DNA from: Chara braunii
Taxonomy: Eukaryota; Streptophyta; Charophyceae; Charales; Characeae
Direction: 5' to 3'
DNA: 28,885 bases
NCBI GenBank assembly: GCA_003427395.1
Contig: BFEA01000643.1
Coordinates: 721,512-750,396 of the forward strand
The notes beneath the pieces are model-generated. The model worked only from the letters and a program-made list of their open reading frames with translations. It made no database searches and had not been told where the DNA came from. The translations under genes were made by a program, and so were the position numbers. This document shows positions 1-8,940 of the stretch, one piece after another. Positions within the stretch are counted from its first letter, which is position 1. Every line of letters begins with the position of its first letter.

Positions 1-3000
1 CAGAGAGCTTGGCTTTCCTCCATTCGGCTGCAATGAGGTTCCTTATTGCGAATTTGAACTTGTTATTGACTGTTGATTGGCACCATTGCACCCGACTGAA
101 TCGTCTCTCTCTCCTAGCCAGCCACAGTATCCAGACACCTGTAACTCTGAACTTGTTGGCTATTACCATCTTGGCGTCTTTTGCAGGGTTCCCCATCAAA
201 ATGAACTCTTTAGTCCATATTGTCCCCGGGCCGTATGCGAAGTACCACATCCTGCTTAGCCACTCCCAGAAGCCCCTAGCGACCACACATTCCCACCAGA
301 GGTGTGCTGTGTCTTCTAGGGACTCTTGCGGGCAAACATCGCATAGAGGATCAACCTGCATGCCTCTCTCAGAACACCAGGAAGCAGTGGGGACACTGGA
401 GTGAAGGTGCAACCATTGCAGGACGCTCAGTTTCACTTCCAGGGTATTCATTAGCAACACTATGAATGATGCCACCCATTGGATATTAAGATTTGGGAGC
501 GAAGACATCGCTTCCTTTTTCTTCCACGAGCTCAGGATGTTCATTTTCAGAGTGGTGGCATTTGATCTCAGTGCATATCCTATCTTTGTATTGTACTCTG
601 AGATCGTGGTTACTGATGTCAGGGCAGATTCGTCAGAGTGAACCCAACCCACCTTTTGGACGTCAATCTTCCATTTCTCCCGAGGCTGGCCGTCCATGAC
701 GACAGTGAACCTCTTGATACCGTTATCCTCTTTAACAAGTACACCAATCTCTTGCCAGTCGCCATCCCCCTGCATGGGAGCTCTATCTTGGTCCCTGACG
801 AGGTACTTCTTTCCTGGTTTCCATGATGAAGCTAGAGGTTGCTGGTCTGTAACTGCTTCCACATGGAGAAAACATGGCAGGTTANNCCTTTTGACCCACC
901 ATGAACCCGGATATTTCTCTTGTGAGGAACTTCTNATTATTNCGACCCATTCCTGGGGGATGGCCTGTATCAACTGTGCTCTTTGTTCCTCAATATTGCG
1001 CAAACCTCTCAACTTGATTCTCATGTATTCCAGCGGGATCCAGTCTCCTGTGGTCTCGTCCATTATGTGACGGAGTAACCAGATGCCTCTTTTCATCCAT
1101 CTCCGACCAAAATTGCCAGTTTTGTTAGTAACAGAGAAAGGGAGATTTGAAGAGTTAGTGATCAACGAGTTTTCGAACAGGCATGAGTCCAAAATTTCTC
1201 TCTTGTTAGAGGGTTTGGAGACTGTGTAGGGAAGTATCCTATTCCAGGCCTTCAGAATAGGCTGCCATGTGCTAATTTTAGTAGNTGTTACGAATGAATG
1301 CATGANCAGAGCTTGCCAGACTGCGCGANGGTCATTCAGTCCCCAGTCCCGTACAAGGAGGGCTTGGGCTAGTACCATCCACGGTTGAGTATTCCTTGAA
1401 GTCAGTAATCTCACCGGCCATTTTGCTAGAAGCGCGTCATTCTGTTTTCCTGGATCAAGTATGCCCAGGCCCCCNTGGGCTCTTTTCTCTGTTATTTTCC
1501 ACCAANCAACCTTGTTAATACAGGATGGGGCACTAGAATCCCCTTTCCACANATATTTAGTGAGAAGCTGTTTAATTAGTTGAGCAGAAGAGGCCGGTAG
1601 GTGCCTGAAGGATAATATATACCAGCTAGTTGAGAGGATGGCAGCGTTTGTCACTAATGCTCTTCCAAAGAGAGATAGGTGGCAGTTTTTTGACAACTTG
1701 GAGCANGCGTCCCTGATGCGGTTTTCAATTATGCTGGACTGTTCTTTAATACAATCGCTAAAGGAGACCAATATGCCCAAGTATCTTTCTGATTCCGCAC
1801 TAGCCTTGGTCTGAATACCCAGGTCCTTGGCTAGGGGAGTATCATTAGGTGTTAGGGCCATCGATTTGTTCCAGCTAATCTTCATTTCTGATGTCGTTTC
1901 GTACACTGTTAAGCATTCCCTGAGAGCCGAGAGGGAGGAGATTGAGTTTTCCGAGACTGCAGAAAAGTCGTCTGCCAGCGCAGAGACTTTGAGTTCGTAC
2001 TGTGGTGACACTCTCAGTCCTTTGTAGTGTCGGTGTGATCTTATCATATTTAAGAGGATTTCCATTTGGATAACAAATAAGAACGGTGCAAGGGGGCATC
2101 CTTGTCTGAGAGACCGCGAGATTGTGAAGGGATCAGAGATAATCCCATTTACCACCACTCTCCCGTTGGAGCCCTGGTATACGACATTAACCCATTTTTG
2201 GAAGTTGCGTCCTATACCTACCTTTTCCAAAACTTTTTGGACAAATCTCCAATTAACACGGTCGTAAGTTTTTTCAAAATCAATCAGAATTATAGCAGTA
2301 TTTGACTGTGTTAGCTTAATAAGATCGATGGTCTGGGCTATTACCATAACATTGTCTAACACCAATCTCCCTGCAACAAAACCAGACTGTTCGGGAGCGA
2401 CCCGTCTAGTCATGAATGGGGAGAGGCGTCTCGCCATGGTTTTGACCAGGATTTTCCCTGCCACGTTGAGAAGTGATATTGGCCTGTAGTTTCTGACGTC
2501 CGATCTATCTCCTTTTTTGTATAGCAATGTAATCACTCCTTCGGTGGTGCGTCTGCCCAGCCGATTACCATTCAATACACTATTGAATACTCTTAATAAA
2601 TCTGGTCCCAATAGGGACCAGAATTTATCGTAGAACTCAACGGGGAAGCCGTCTGGTCCGGGGCACTTGCCCCTAGCCATGCTCTTCATTGCGGCCGTGA
2701 GCTCAGTCAATGTAATTGGTTGGTCTAGGTTTTCTTCTTCCAGANCAGATAGTATTCTGTTGNTTGAGTCCCATAGCATGTGTTCNATATCGGAGGGAAC
2801 CAGGGGTTCCTTCGGGTCCTTTTCCGAAGTTAGCAATTTCTCATAAAAAAGTTTTGCATAGTTGCTTATATTTGCTGAGTCGCGAGCCTTTTGGTGTGTG
2901 GGGTCCGTTGGGTGGGACATCTCAATTATCATATTGGATTTGTTGTCCTCCTTTTTCACTGCAAATGTGGCTGTGTTCATTCGGTCTTTGTGTAGAATGT

Positions 3001-3322
3001 TCTCAATACATCTGAATTTGGCCCATGATTCGTGTCGTCCTATTTGGAAGTCTTGCCATTCTTGCATCCAAATAGACCTACACATGAGCCAATGACGGTC
3101 TATCAGGGAACAAAAATCCAAATTCCTTTCTGCTTTCTCAATGTTTCGTTGTAATTTAATTTCTTCGTATTTGCGATTAACCGCTTTGATCCTTGAGATT
3201 GTTTGGAAGAGGGCCGACATGAAATGCAGGCCCTTATCCAGCCATTCTCCCGGGTTCAGATAGCGGATGAGGAACCTCTCCATTCCTCCCAGAAGCTCCA
3301 CACCCATTCGACCATTTGAGAC
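1..3322 (-). CDS. LINE ORF2: reverse transcriptase and C-terminal zinc finger (partial)
   Basis: More than 1,100 codons are open from about 3322 to the window edge. In order: a linker rich in charged helices; CPGPDGFPVEFY near 2660-2625; the YRPISLLN block near 2495; EQSGFVAGR; motif A IDFEKTYDRV with the catalytic Asp at 2279-2281; RQGCPLAP near 2110; motif C ALADD at 1967-1981; a thumb and connector; then CDVC...HLWWEC at about 343-270, matching the zf-RVT finger at the end of plant and Tx1-like LINE proteins. Protein similarity continues to base 1, so the C-terminus lies outside. Motif C has Leu where Tyr or Phe is usual; both Asp residues are kept. Scattered N bases give X residues but no stops. 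Confidence 0.95.
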
Positions 3323-4131
3323 TCATCCATGATCCGCATATTTAGTTTGAACGTGCCCCTCCCCCTCTCGAGATTCACTCCTATGGCCACCACGATGGAC
3401 ACAGGCTTGTGATCCGAGAGGGGTTGCGAGGAAATTTCTGCTCTGTTTACCAGGGGTATGATCCCCTCAGTAACTAGAATAACATCCAGCCTACGGCGGA
3501 CTGCTGGTGAGTTATTATGGTCATTACTATTCTGGTTATTAGAAGAGAACCACGAGTATGCCTTTTGGGTGGGGAAAAACTGGCGATACGGGTCGAACAG
3601 ATTATGTTCTAATAGCAGTTCGTTGAGGGCGATTGATTCCGCAGGATGAGAAAAGGGGGAAGAAGAGTCCATTGATTCATTGAGAACCGTGTTCCAGTCG
3701 CCCCCTACCAACAGGTACTCAGTGTTGGGGATGACTGCGCTTAGTGACTGAAAGAAACTGATTTTGGACACNTGGTCAGCAGGTGCATACACTGAGACTA
3801 TGCACCACTTTTGGTTGTTAATTATCAGAGAGAGTTTTGCCCACCTGCCTTCATTGTCGGTTTCAATCTCGGAAATACTGGTACTTAAGGAACTGTGTAT
3901 CAGAATGGCCACCCCCCCTTTGGTTCCCACAGCGGGGGACCAAACCTGGGGGCCTGACCACCATGTGCCCAGTTCCTGTATTCTGTCTGCGTCTAATTTT
4001 GTTTCTTGCAACATAATAATCCGGGCCCTGTACTGATGAATCCAGGATTTTAACTGGGCCCCTCTATGTTTGCCGTTTCCGTCCACAAGTCCTATCACAT
4101 TCCAAGAAGTGACCCTCACTTTAGACTCCAT
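3256..4131 (-). CDS. LINE ORF2 N-terminus: APE-like endonuclease
   Basis: The first 291 codons encode an exonuclease-endonuclease-phosphatase (APE) domain, which nicks target DNA to prime reverse transcription. Visible catalytic blocks in order: SWNVIGL (the Asn motif, near residue 9), LQETKLD (metal-binding Glu, near residue 41), VSVYAPAD, GGDWNTVL (the GDxN block), an RRRLDVILV segment, and the C-terminal SDHKPVS (catalytic Asp-His). All key residues are present. The start is the Met four residues before the conserved beta strand, as is usual for LINE ORF2. The frame ends at 3256 because of a 1-nt shift; the neighbouring frame continues the protein without loss of similarity. One ambiguous base gives an X after VYAPAD. 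Confidence 0.94.
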   Translation of the reverse strand: MESKVRVTSWNVIGLVDGNGKHRGAQLKSWIHQYRARIIMLQETKLDADRIQELGTWWSGPQVWSPAVGTKGGVAILIHSSLSTSISEIETDNEGRWAKLSLIINNQKWCIVSVYAPADXVSKISFFQSLSAVIPNTEYLLVGGDWNTVLNESMDSSSPFSHPAESIALNELLLEHNLFDPYRQFFPTQKAYSWFSSNNQNSNDHNNSPAVRRRLDVILVTEGIIPLVNRAEISSQPLSDHKPVSIVVAIGVNLERGRGTFKLNMRIMDESQMVEWVWSFWEEWRGSSSAI

Positions 4132-4276
4132 CCGTCGCTGCAGATGGTGCCTGTTGTTGGATGGTCACTCCGGTGGGAACTTGGCCTGTGGCTGCTGCAA
4201 GGAGCACCTCGTTGTCCCTGGGGGTTCTGAATGGATTCAACATAGGGAAGAAGAAAAACGGAACACATATTGGGTC

Positions 4277-5800
4277 ATGGCCACTCGATTCCCGATCAAT
4301 GCATCCTTTTGCATTAGATCTGGGATTGAGAAGACCATGGGGGAAATCATTAAAGAATTTGATGTGGTCAGTGATCCAATCGACCCCAAATTGGCCAATT
4401 TGAAATATCAGCTTCATCCTGACGCAGAGGCAAAATTTGTCAGATCTATCAAGGTTTTCACGGGCACTGAATTTCTGACAGGGGACTTGGTTAACAGCAA
4501 CCACCCCNGGTGCAAAGGATGCAACNGGTTTATCAGACAACCGGAGGAATGCCTGTGCACAGAGGGAGAAACTGAGAACCAACATAGGAAAGCAACAACC
4601 CCCGACGCCCAGCGAACCATTCTGTTGGATGGGGGANTGGGCCAGGGGGACATCCTGCTACCTCCTCCCCCCGCAGGAGCAAGCATAGCAACGACTACCC
4701 CTCGNCNTGCTGCCCATGCACGCCAGGACAAGAGATCCTCTGCACGACAGGAAACACAGGTCCCAACGCGCTCCTTCCAATGGATGAGTCCCGAGCTCAG
4801 AACAACAACAACTGTAGTCAAGGGGGGGAACCGTAAGCAACCAGCTCACCAATCNAGTGGCCAGCAGAAACAGGACAGGTCTGGCTCATACACTCCCTCA
4901 CGGCTGGGGCAATCTTCAACGGCCTCNGCTACGAAATTGACACCCGGTCCTAGTGGAATTTCATGGACCCAGAAAGTCCAACAATGGAAGAGAGCATCAG
5001 CAGCAGATGGTAACAGTCCCGGTACCTCAACGCAGGCAGATGTACACAAGGATGGTAGACTACCCAAGCAGCAGGGGGTCACCAAGGGGATACCCCCTGC
5101 CCCTGCCGCTGGAACGACAGGTTACACATTATCGGATATGGCTATTGACACCGCCCTAAGAACAGGCGCATCACCGAAGAGGTCACACCCACAGGCGTTC
5201 GAAGATGAGCTGGCAGCCAATCAGGATAAACAGACTGTCCCCAGGGGCCAAACCACAGGCGCCGACGTGGCTATCCCACTGCTGTTCAAGAATACTAACC
5301 AGGGTCCCTTCTTGCTTCTTCGTGTGAATGAACAAGGAGGATACAATATCCCATACGGCTCTCTCCAAGCCCCACCAGACCATTTGGATCTATTCAGAAT
5401 GGGAGCACACCTCCTGCAAAACAGATTTGCAGTAAGGCCAATTCCAAATCACCCGTTGATCAAACTCAACAAAATCGGTGTGTCTGGGAAGATCTATCCC
5501 ATTCATGCCCTTTGCTTGGATACTCATCTAGCCTCAGGGGTTGATGTGCAAAAAGCAAGTGAGGGCTTCTATTGGGCCCCTCTTAACTGGTTCAAGGCCA
5601 ACAGCGAAGAGTGGCACATTCCCATCCTGGGAGACGGTATCAAGGCGGAGATTGTCACGGAAATAAATGACGCTCTCCTCCAGGATAAGAAGGTCTTCTC
5701 CAGAACCTTCGCGGAAGTTCTCTCTCTTTCTTTTCCCCGTCCCATGCGCGCCTTTCCCTTTTCTTTTCTTTTTTTTTTTAACAAAGAATATGTTTTTTGA
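4277..5800 (+). CDS. Divergent 507-codon ORF, Cys cluster plus Nudix-like C-terminal region
   Basis: I do not recognise this protein. The frame is open from 4070, but the ATG at 4277 (MATRFP) is the likelier start because the earlier one overlaps LINE antisense. Residues 1-75 look folded. A Cys cluster near residues 79-94 has spacing C-x2-C-x9-C-x-C. Residues 100-325 are a Gln/Thr/Pro/Ser-rich linker. Residues 330-440 are hydrophobic-patterned and contain GGYNIPYGS, which resembles the start of a Nudix box, but the Glu residues needed for catalysis (REx2EE) are absent, so any Nudix relation would be inactive or spurious. The end is Phe-rich and reads into a poly-T tract, so the last ~20 residues may be readthrough. 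It is head-to-head with the LINE ORF2, 145 bp apart. Alternatives: a host gene, an ambisense ORF of the LINE, or another TE. Confidence 0.55.
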   Translation: MATRFPINASFCIRSGIEKTMGEIIKEFDVVSDPIDPKLANLKYQLHPDAEAKFVRSIKVFTGTEFLTGDLVNSNHPXCKGCNXFIRQPEECLCTEGETENQHRKATTPDAQRTILLDGGXGQGDILLPPPPAGASIATTTPXXAAHARQDKRSSARQETQVPTRSFQWMSPELRTTTTVVKGGNRKQPAHQXSGQQKQDRSGSYTPSRLGQSSTAXATKLTPGPSGISWTQKVQQWKRASAADGNSPGTSTQADVHKDGRLPKQQGVTKGIPPAPAAGTTGYTLSDMAIDTALRTGASPKRSHPQAFEDELAANQDKQTVPRGQTTGADVAIPLLFKNTNQGPFLLLRVNEQGGYNIPYGSLQAPPDHLDLFRMGAHLLQNRFAVRPIPNHPLIKLNKIGVSGKIYPIHALCLDTHLASGVDVQKASEGFYWAPLNWFKANSEEWHIPILGDGIKAEIVTEINDALLQDKKVFSRTFAEVLSLSFPRPMRAFPFSFLFFFNKEYVF

Positions 5801-6468
5801 TTTTTTTTTTCGTGATTTTTTTTTGTTGGGGGGCAAATTGCACCGACCGGGCGTTGGTTTCCCCGACCCCCGAAAGTCGCAGCACGTTAACGCCCGCAAC
5901 TTTTTTTAATAGCTGGGCGAGGTACTGGTGGTTTAATGTGACGTGCCCACGACCGATGTATGGGCCAACTATCGTCATGGCATGAGTTTCAGTCACGGCA
6001 CGAGTTTCAGTCATGGCACGAGTTTCAGTCATGGCGCGCATTTCAGTCATGACGCGTGTTTCAGTCATGGCGCAAGTTTGGAACGTGCCGTTTAGTGGAA
6101 ATAGATCCGTTGGCCCACCCCTCTTACACCACGGCCAGCCCACGTAGCTATGACATCGATGACTCTGTCACAGCTGCAGTGCTTTCATTTCCGCCTAACA
6201 CCGGATTTGAAACGGGCCTTGTTTTTTTTTCCGCCCATTCCAGACATGAGGTGTGACTAGAACGTACTTGCCCCTTTTTTTTTTACACGCAGTACAAGAG
6301 AGAGAAACCAGACATCATGAGGGGTGGGAGACGATGAGAAAGGGATGCGCAGATACTGACAAAATGTTGGGTCATCGTTACCCGGAACCCCACTGGCGGC
6401 CCCACCCCATCTCTGACAACCGCTGTTGGGACGGGGGGCAACATGATTTACCTCGTTTGTGAGGCCCT
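5801..6468. other. Non-coding gap with poly-T tracts
   Basis: T-rich runs at about 5758-5823 follow the end of the divergent ORF, then a GC-rich stretch, an 18-bp tandem repeat (5974-6081) and more T runs (6221, 6276). Short ORFs here are low-complexity translations. I see no gene. Confidence 0.6.
5974..6081. repeat. 18-bp tandem repeat, six units
   Basis: Six consecutive 18-bp units start at 5974, 5992, 6010, 6028, 6046 and 6064. The first three differ at one or two positions and the last three are more diverged. The consensus begins GTCATGGC and ends GTTTCA. The period is a multiple of three, so the minus strand translates as a hexapeptide repeat (MTETRA-like), but no convincing gene surrounds it. 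Confidence 0.92.
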
Positions 6469-7130
6469 ATGCCTTCGCTACAAGTTAAGTACCAGTCCGC
6501 TGGGTCTTGCAAAATTGACAGGCCCCGCTATTGGGCTCCCAGTGGTACTTCACAGGCTCGGTGTTCTGCCCTACAGCAGACCAGCCTGTAGATGAAGCGA
6601 TCGTTGGATTTTGCCAGCGTGACAGAAAAAAGGGGGTAGCATGGTCTACTCTGCCGCGCGCCGGGCTCTAATGATCCTGATCTAGGCTGAGTGCAGGGAT
6701 GGGATAGCAATAGTCGCATTCTGGAAAAGGTACAGTGGTGATGGTCACAGTCGAACAGAAAACAGTTAAAGAAAGGAAAAGAAAGGAAAATTAAAAAGCG
6801 AAAGGAAGTCGTGTGTCAGATCTGCGCGCTGATCCGGACCCTCGCTTTAGTTTGGGATGATCTAGCGATTTCTGGCCGCGGCGGCGTTATAATTCCCTTC
6901 CTTTCTTAGTTCTATTACTATTATTCTTGCTAATTTTATTAGCTGTTCTTTAAGAGTCCGCTTCCTTTTTCGACCCTTCATCACTTCGCGGAAAGGAGTG
7001 CAAACGACTCATTTTCGAACCTCGATTGCAGCTCGGTGGTCTGGATTGGCCCGACTCTTCGTGTATCACCCTGGGGCTGACCTGTCCAGTTGAGCATCAC
7101 GCAGCGGGACCCCAAAAGAGGGGCAACCTG
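6469..7130 (+). repeat. Dispersed ~0.7-kb repeat family, copy 1
   Basis: This segment matches 26766-27466 in the same orientation along its whole length, with many identical blocks of 20 bases or more. It contains a purine-rich tract (about 6756-6810), then TGTCAGATC near 6815, GTTATAATTCCC near 6887 and a pyrimidine-rich stretch. A purine tract followed by TG and a TATA-like box could mark a polypurine tract and LTR of an otherwise missing element, but I cannot define both LTR ends. No coding potential is evident. Compared with copy 2 it lacks about 40 bp near 6715. Similarity stops sharply at AACCTG (7130). Confidence 0.9.
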
Positions 7131-7662
7131 TGACCGCGTTGGTAGGAGGCTTATCACCCCCCGTGGAGGGTCATAAGGCCCCTCCTTGCCATCGGGGATG
7201 GGTACCCAATAGGAGTAGGCCGACAAAATGTTTTGAAGGGAGGAGTGTGCCTGTCGGTATCCCGTTATGGGACCACCGCTTCGGACCTGCAGTCACATCA
7301 CAAAGATTAGTGATCGACAGTAGCGCAGTGAGTTTGGCTCGTGCTCTGATGAGTTTCGGTCTCTCTCGTCTTTTTTTAAATTATTTGATTTGGCCTTATT
7401 TTATTATTTTTTGGAACTCTAAATCATTAATATGATAAATTAAAAACAAAAGGAGGGTTATTTAAATTCTTCATCTAGAGCGCAGGGATCGATGAGCCTA
7501 TAAAGGGTGAGGCAAATGAGTTTTCAGCTATTGGCTGGTAGAAGCGCACAGGCCATCTTGTCGTGCCGATGTTGGCGGTCTGAGGAAGTGTGGTGTCTTA
7601 GAGGGGGAAAATCGGTGTGCGTGTGTGCTGAGTACCGAGCGCAGTTTATCTGACAAGCAGCT
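7131..7662. other. No gene recognised
   Basis: Sequence following the dispersed repeat. It includes a GC-rich part (7131-7330), then an AT-rich part (7370-7470). I see no coding pattern, RNA gene or clear repeat. Confidence 0.5.
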
Positions 7663-7980
7663 ATGGCACGTAGCAACGGCCTTTTTGGCTATAGGCCAGG
7701 GCACTTGAGGTTTTACTGGACCTGGGAGCCTATGCACGAAGAGGGGGCTACAGTGGACGCCTGCCTGAGCTACAGTAAAAGTGACGGGCAGGCAAGGTTA
7801 AAGATAAATGTCTACGGAGGAAAAGAACAGGAGATGAGAGAGGATGAGAAAGTGCAGGGGGTAGTCACCGAGGCTCGCAATCGAGCCGAGCGGAGGTGCA
7901 GGAGGGATGGAGTGACTGCGGCCCTGAAGGTTACGATCACTTACCACGAGGAAGAAACCACCACGAGCACGATTGAGTGA
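7663..7980 (+). CDS. Hypothetical 105-residue ORF
   Basis: ATG at 7663, stop TGA at 7978. The product is hydrophilic, with a Trp/Tyr-containing start (residues 8-25), a charged Glu/Arg-rich middle (residues 55-85) and a Thr/Glu-rich end. No signal peptide, membrane segment or known motif is seen. Sequence after the stop stays GC-rich with further short open stretches on the same strand, so it could be the start of a broken longer ORF. It lies 0.5 kb downstream of the dispersed repeat, so an element-encoded protein is possible. I cannot assign a function. Confidence 0.3.
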   Translation: MARSNGLFGYRPGHLRFYWTWEPMHEEGATVDACLSYSKSDGQARLKINVYGGKEQEMREDEKVQGVVTEARNRAERRCRRDGVTAALKVTITYHEEETTTSTIE

Positions 7981-8439
7981 GTGCAGCAGGAGGACTAAGA
8001 GGCCGAGTCCGAAGCCAGCGCCACGCAGACGTGGTCCTGGCATGGGCTGGAACAGTGGAGGAGGGAACATCCATCGGCCGAGTCGGTAGAGGACGGAGCA
8101 GAGGCCAGCTCGACCCAACGACGAGACTGAGGCCGCTAAGTGGTTACAAGAGACCAGACATTGGGGAGTGCGCGCACGGAAGTCAGACTTGAGAAAAGGT
8201 GTGTGTTTTGCTTCTCAATCGTGGGCGTCATCATTGGCGTGGAAGTTACTGCTCTAAATAGACATTTATGAGTCCGCTACGAGAAATACTAGAGAGTTAT
8301 GTGAAGGACTTTTAGCTAGCGTCTTCGTTTTGCCTCTCAGTTTCCATAGCGAGTGTCAGCCAGCCTGACCTCTCAAAAGGAAAAATCCGGTACTTGTATG
8401 TTGGTGAAGCCTATGCAAAAAAGTCAACTATGTGGCGAG

Positions 8440-8940
8440 ATGTGCACAGGAGACGCCCGAGGCCATGTGTTCGGGGTCGAGCTCGGAGGGTGGCCGTGAT
8501 CACGGCCGCCACGGCTCCGGCCGCAGTTGGGTGCGGCCGCGACTTTCATGATTTTTTTTTTACTTAAAATAATTGTCAAAAAAAAAACAAAAAGTACGAG
8601 GTTGTAGATCTTTTCGAGATCTAAATTGCGCAATGTTTTATTTTATTTTCTGACTTCGTCTCCGAATTTTAAAAATTCAAAAACTAATTTTCTTGAGGCA
8701 AAAACTGTTTGTTTTTTTTTTCAAAAAAAATAAATGAAACTTATGTATTTTTTTAGTTTAAATTCAATAATTGTTTTGGATATGACCACAAGGCAAAAGT
8801 TGCTCAGTATATTGTTTTGCATACCATTTTTTGTTTCCAGAATTTTTTTTTTTTTTTTTTTTTTTTTTTCACGGCCGTGGTCCGCGGCCATGTCTGCGAG
8901 ATCGCGGCCTAGGCCGCCCATGGCCTCCTCTGGGGGGGAT
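8440..8940. repeat. Possible MITE-like unit: GC-rich imperfect inverted ends, AT-rich centre
   Basis: GC-rich blocks with GGCC/CGGCCG motifs (about 8447-8545 and 8870-8935) flank an AT-rich core bearing T/A homopolymers. The left block contains GAGGCCATG and the right block, read in reverse complement, also contains GAGGCCATG; beyond that the ends match only loosely. Inside is a perfect 7-bp hairpin, TAGATCT (8605-8611) with AGATCTA (8617-8623) around a 5-nt loop. No target-site duplication could be fixed, so this is a suggestion only. Confidence 0.3.

Larger units (their letters stand above)
1..4131 (-). mobile_element. L1/Tx1-like LINE, ORF2 portion, truncated by window edge
   Basis: On the minus strand an APE-type endonuclease is followed by a non-LTR reverse transcriptase and a C-terminal zinc-knuckle region, the domain order of L1/Tx1-clade ORF2 proteins. 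The endonuclease frame runs from 4131 to a stop at 3256. The RT frame is open from about 3322 to base 1 with no stop codon, which I checked line by line, so one frameshift in 3256-3322 is the only visible lesion. The 3' end, poly-A tail and target-site duplication lie beyond the left edge. No same-strand ORF1 is recognisable upstream (higher coordinates); an opposite-strand ORF sits there instead. The near-intact frame implies recent insertion relative to the LTR element at 12-24 kb. Confidence 0.95.

Noticed and set aside
3256-3322. Programmed ribosomal frameshift between LINE endonuclease and RT frames
   Set aside because: LINE ORF2 proteins are normally one frame, and I see no slippery heptamer with a clear structure. 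A simple indel or base-call error is likelier.
4121-5085. Minus-strand ORFs (4121-4585, 4414-4821, 4846-5085) as LINE ORF1
   Set aside because: They are antisense to the longer plus-strand ORF, lack coiled-coil, RRM or zinc-knuckle features, and are Cys/Leu/Val-rich shadows.
8845-8870. Long poly-T as the tail of a minus-strand retroposon
   Set aside because: No retroposon body could be recognised on the higher-coordinate side, and several similar T runs occur in this region.
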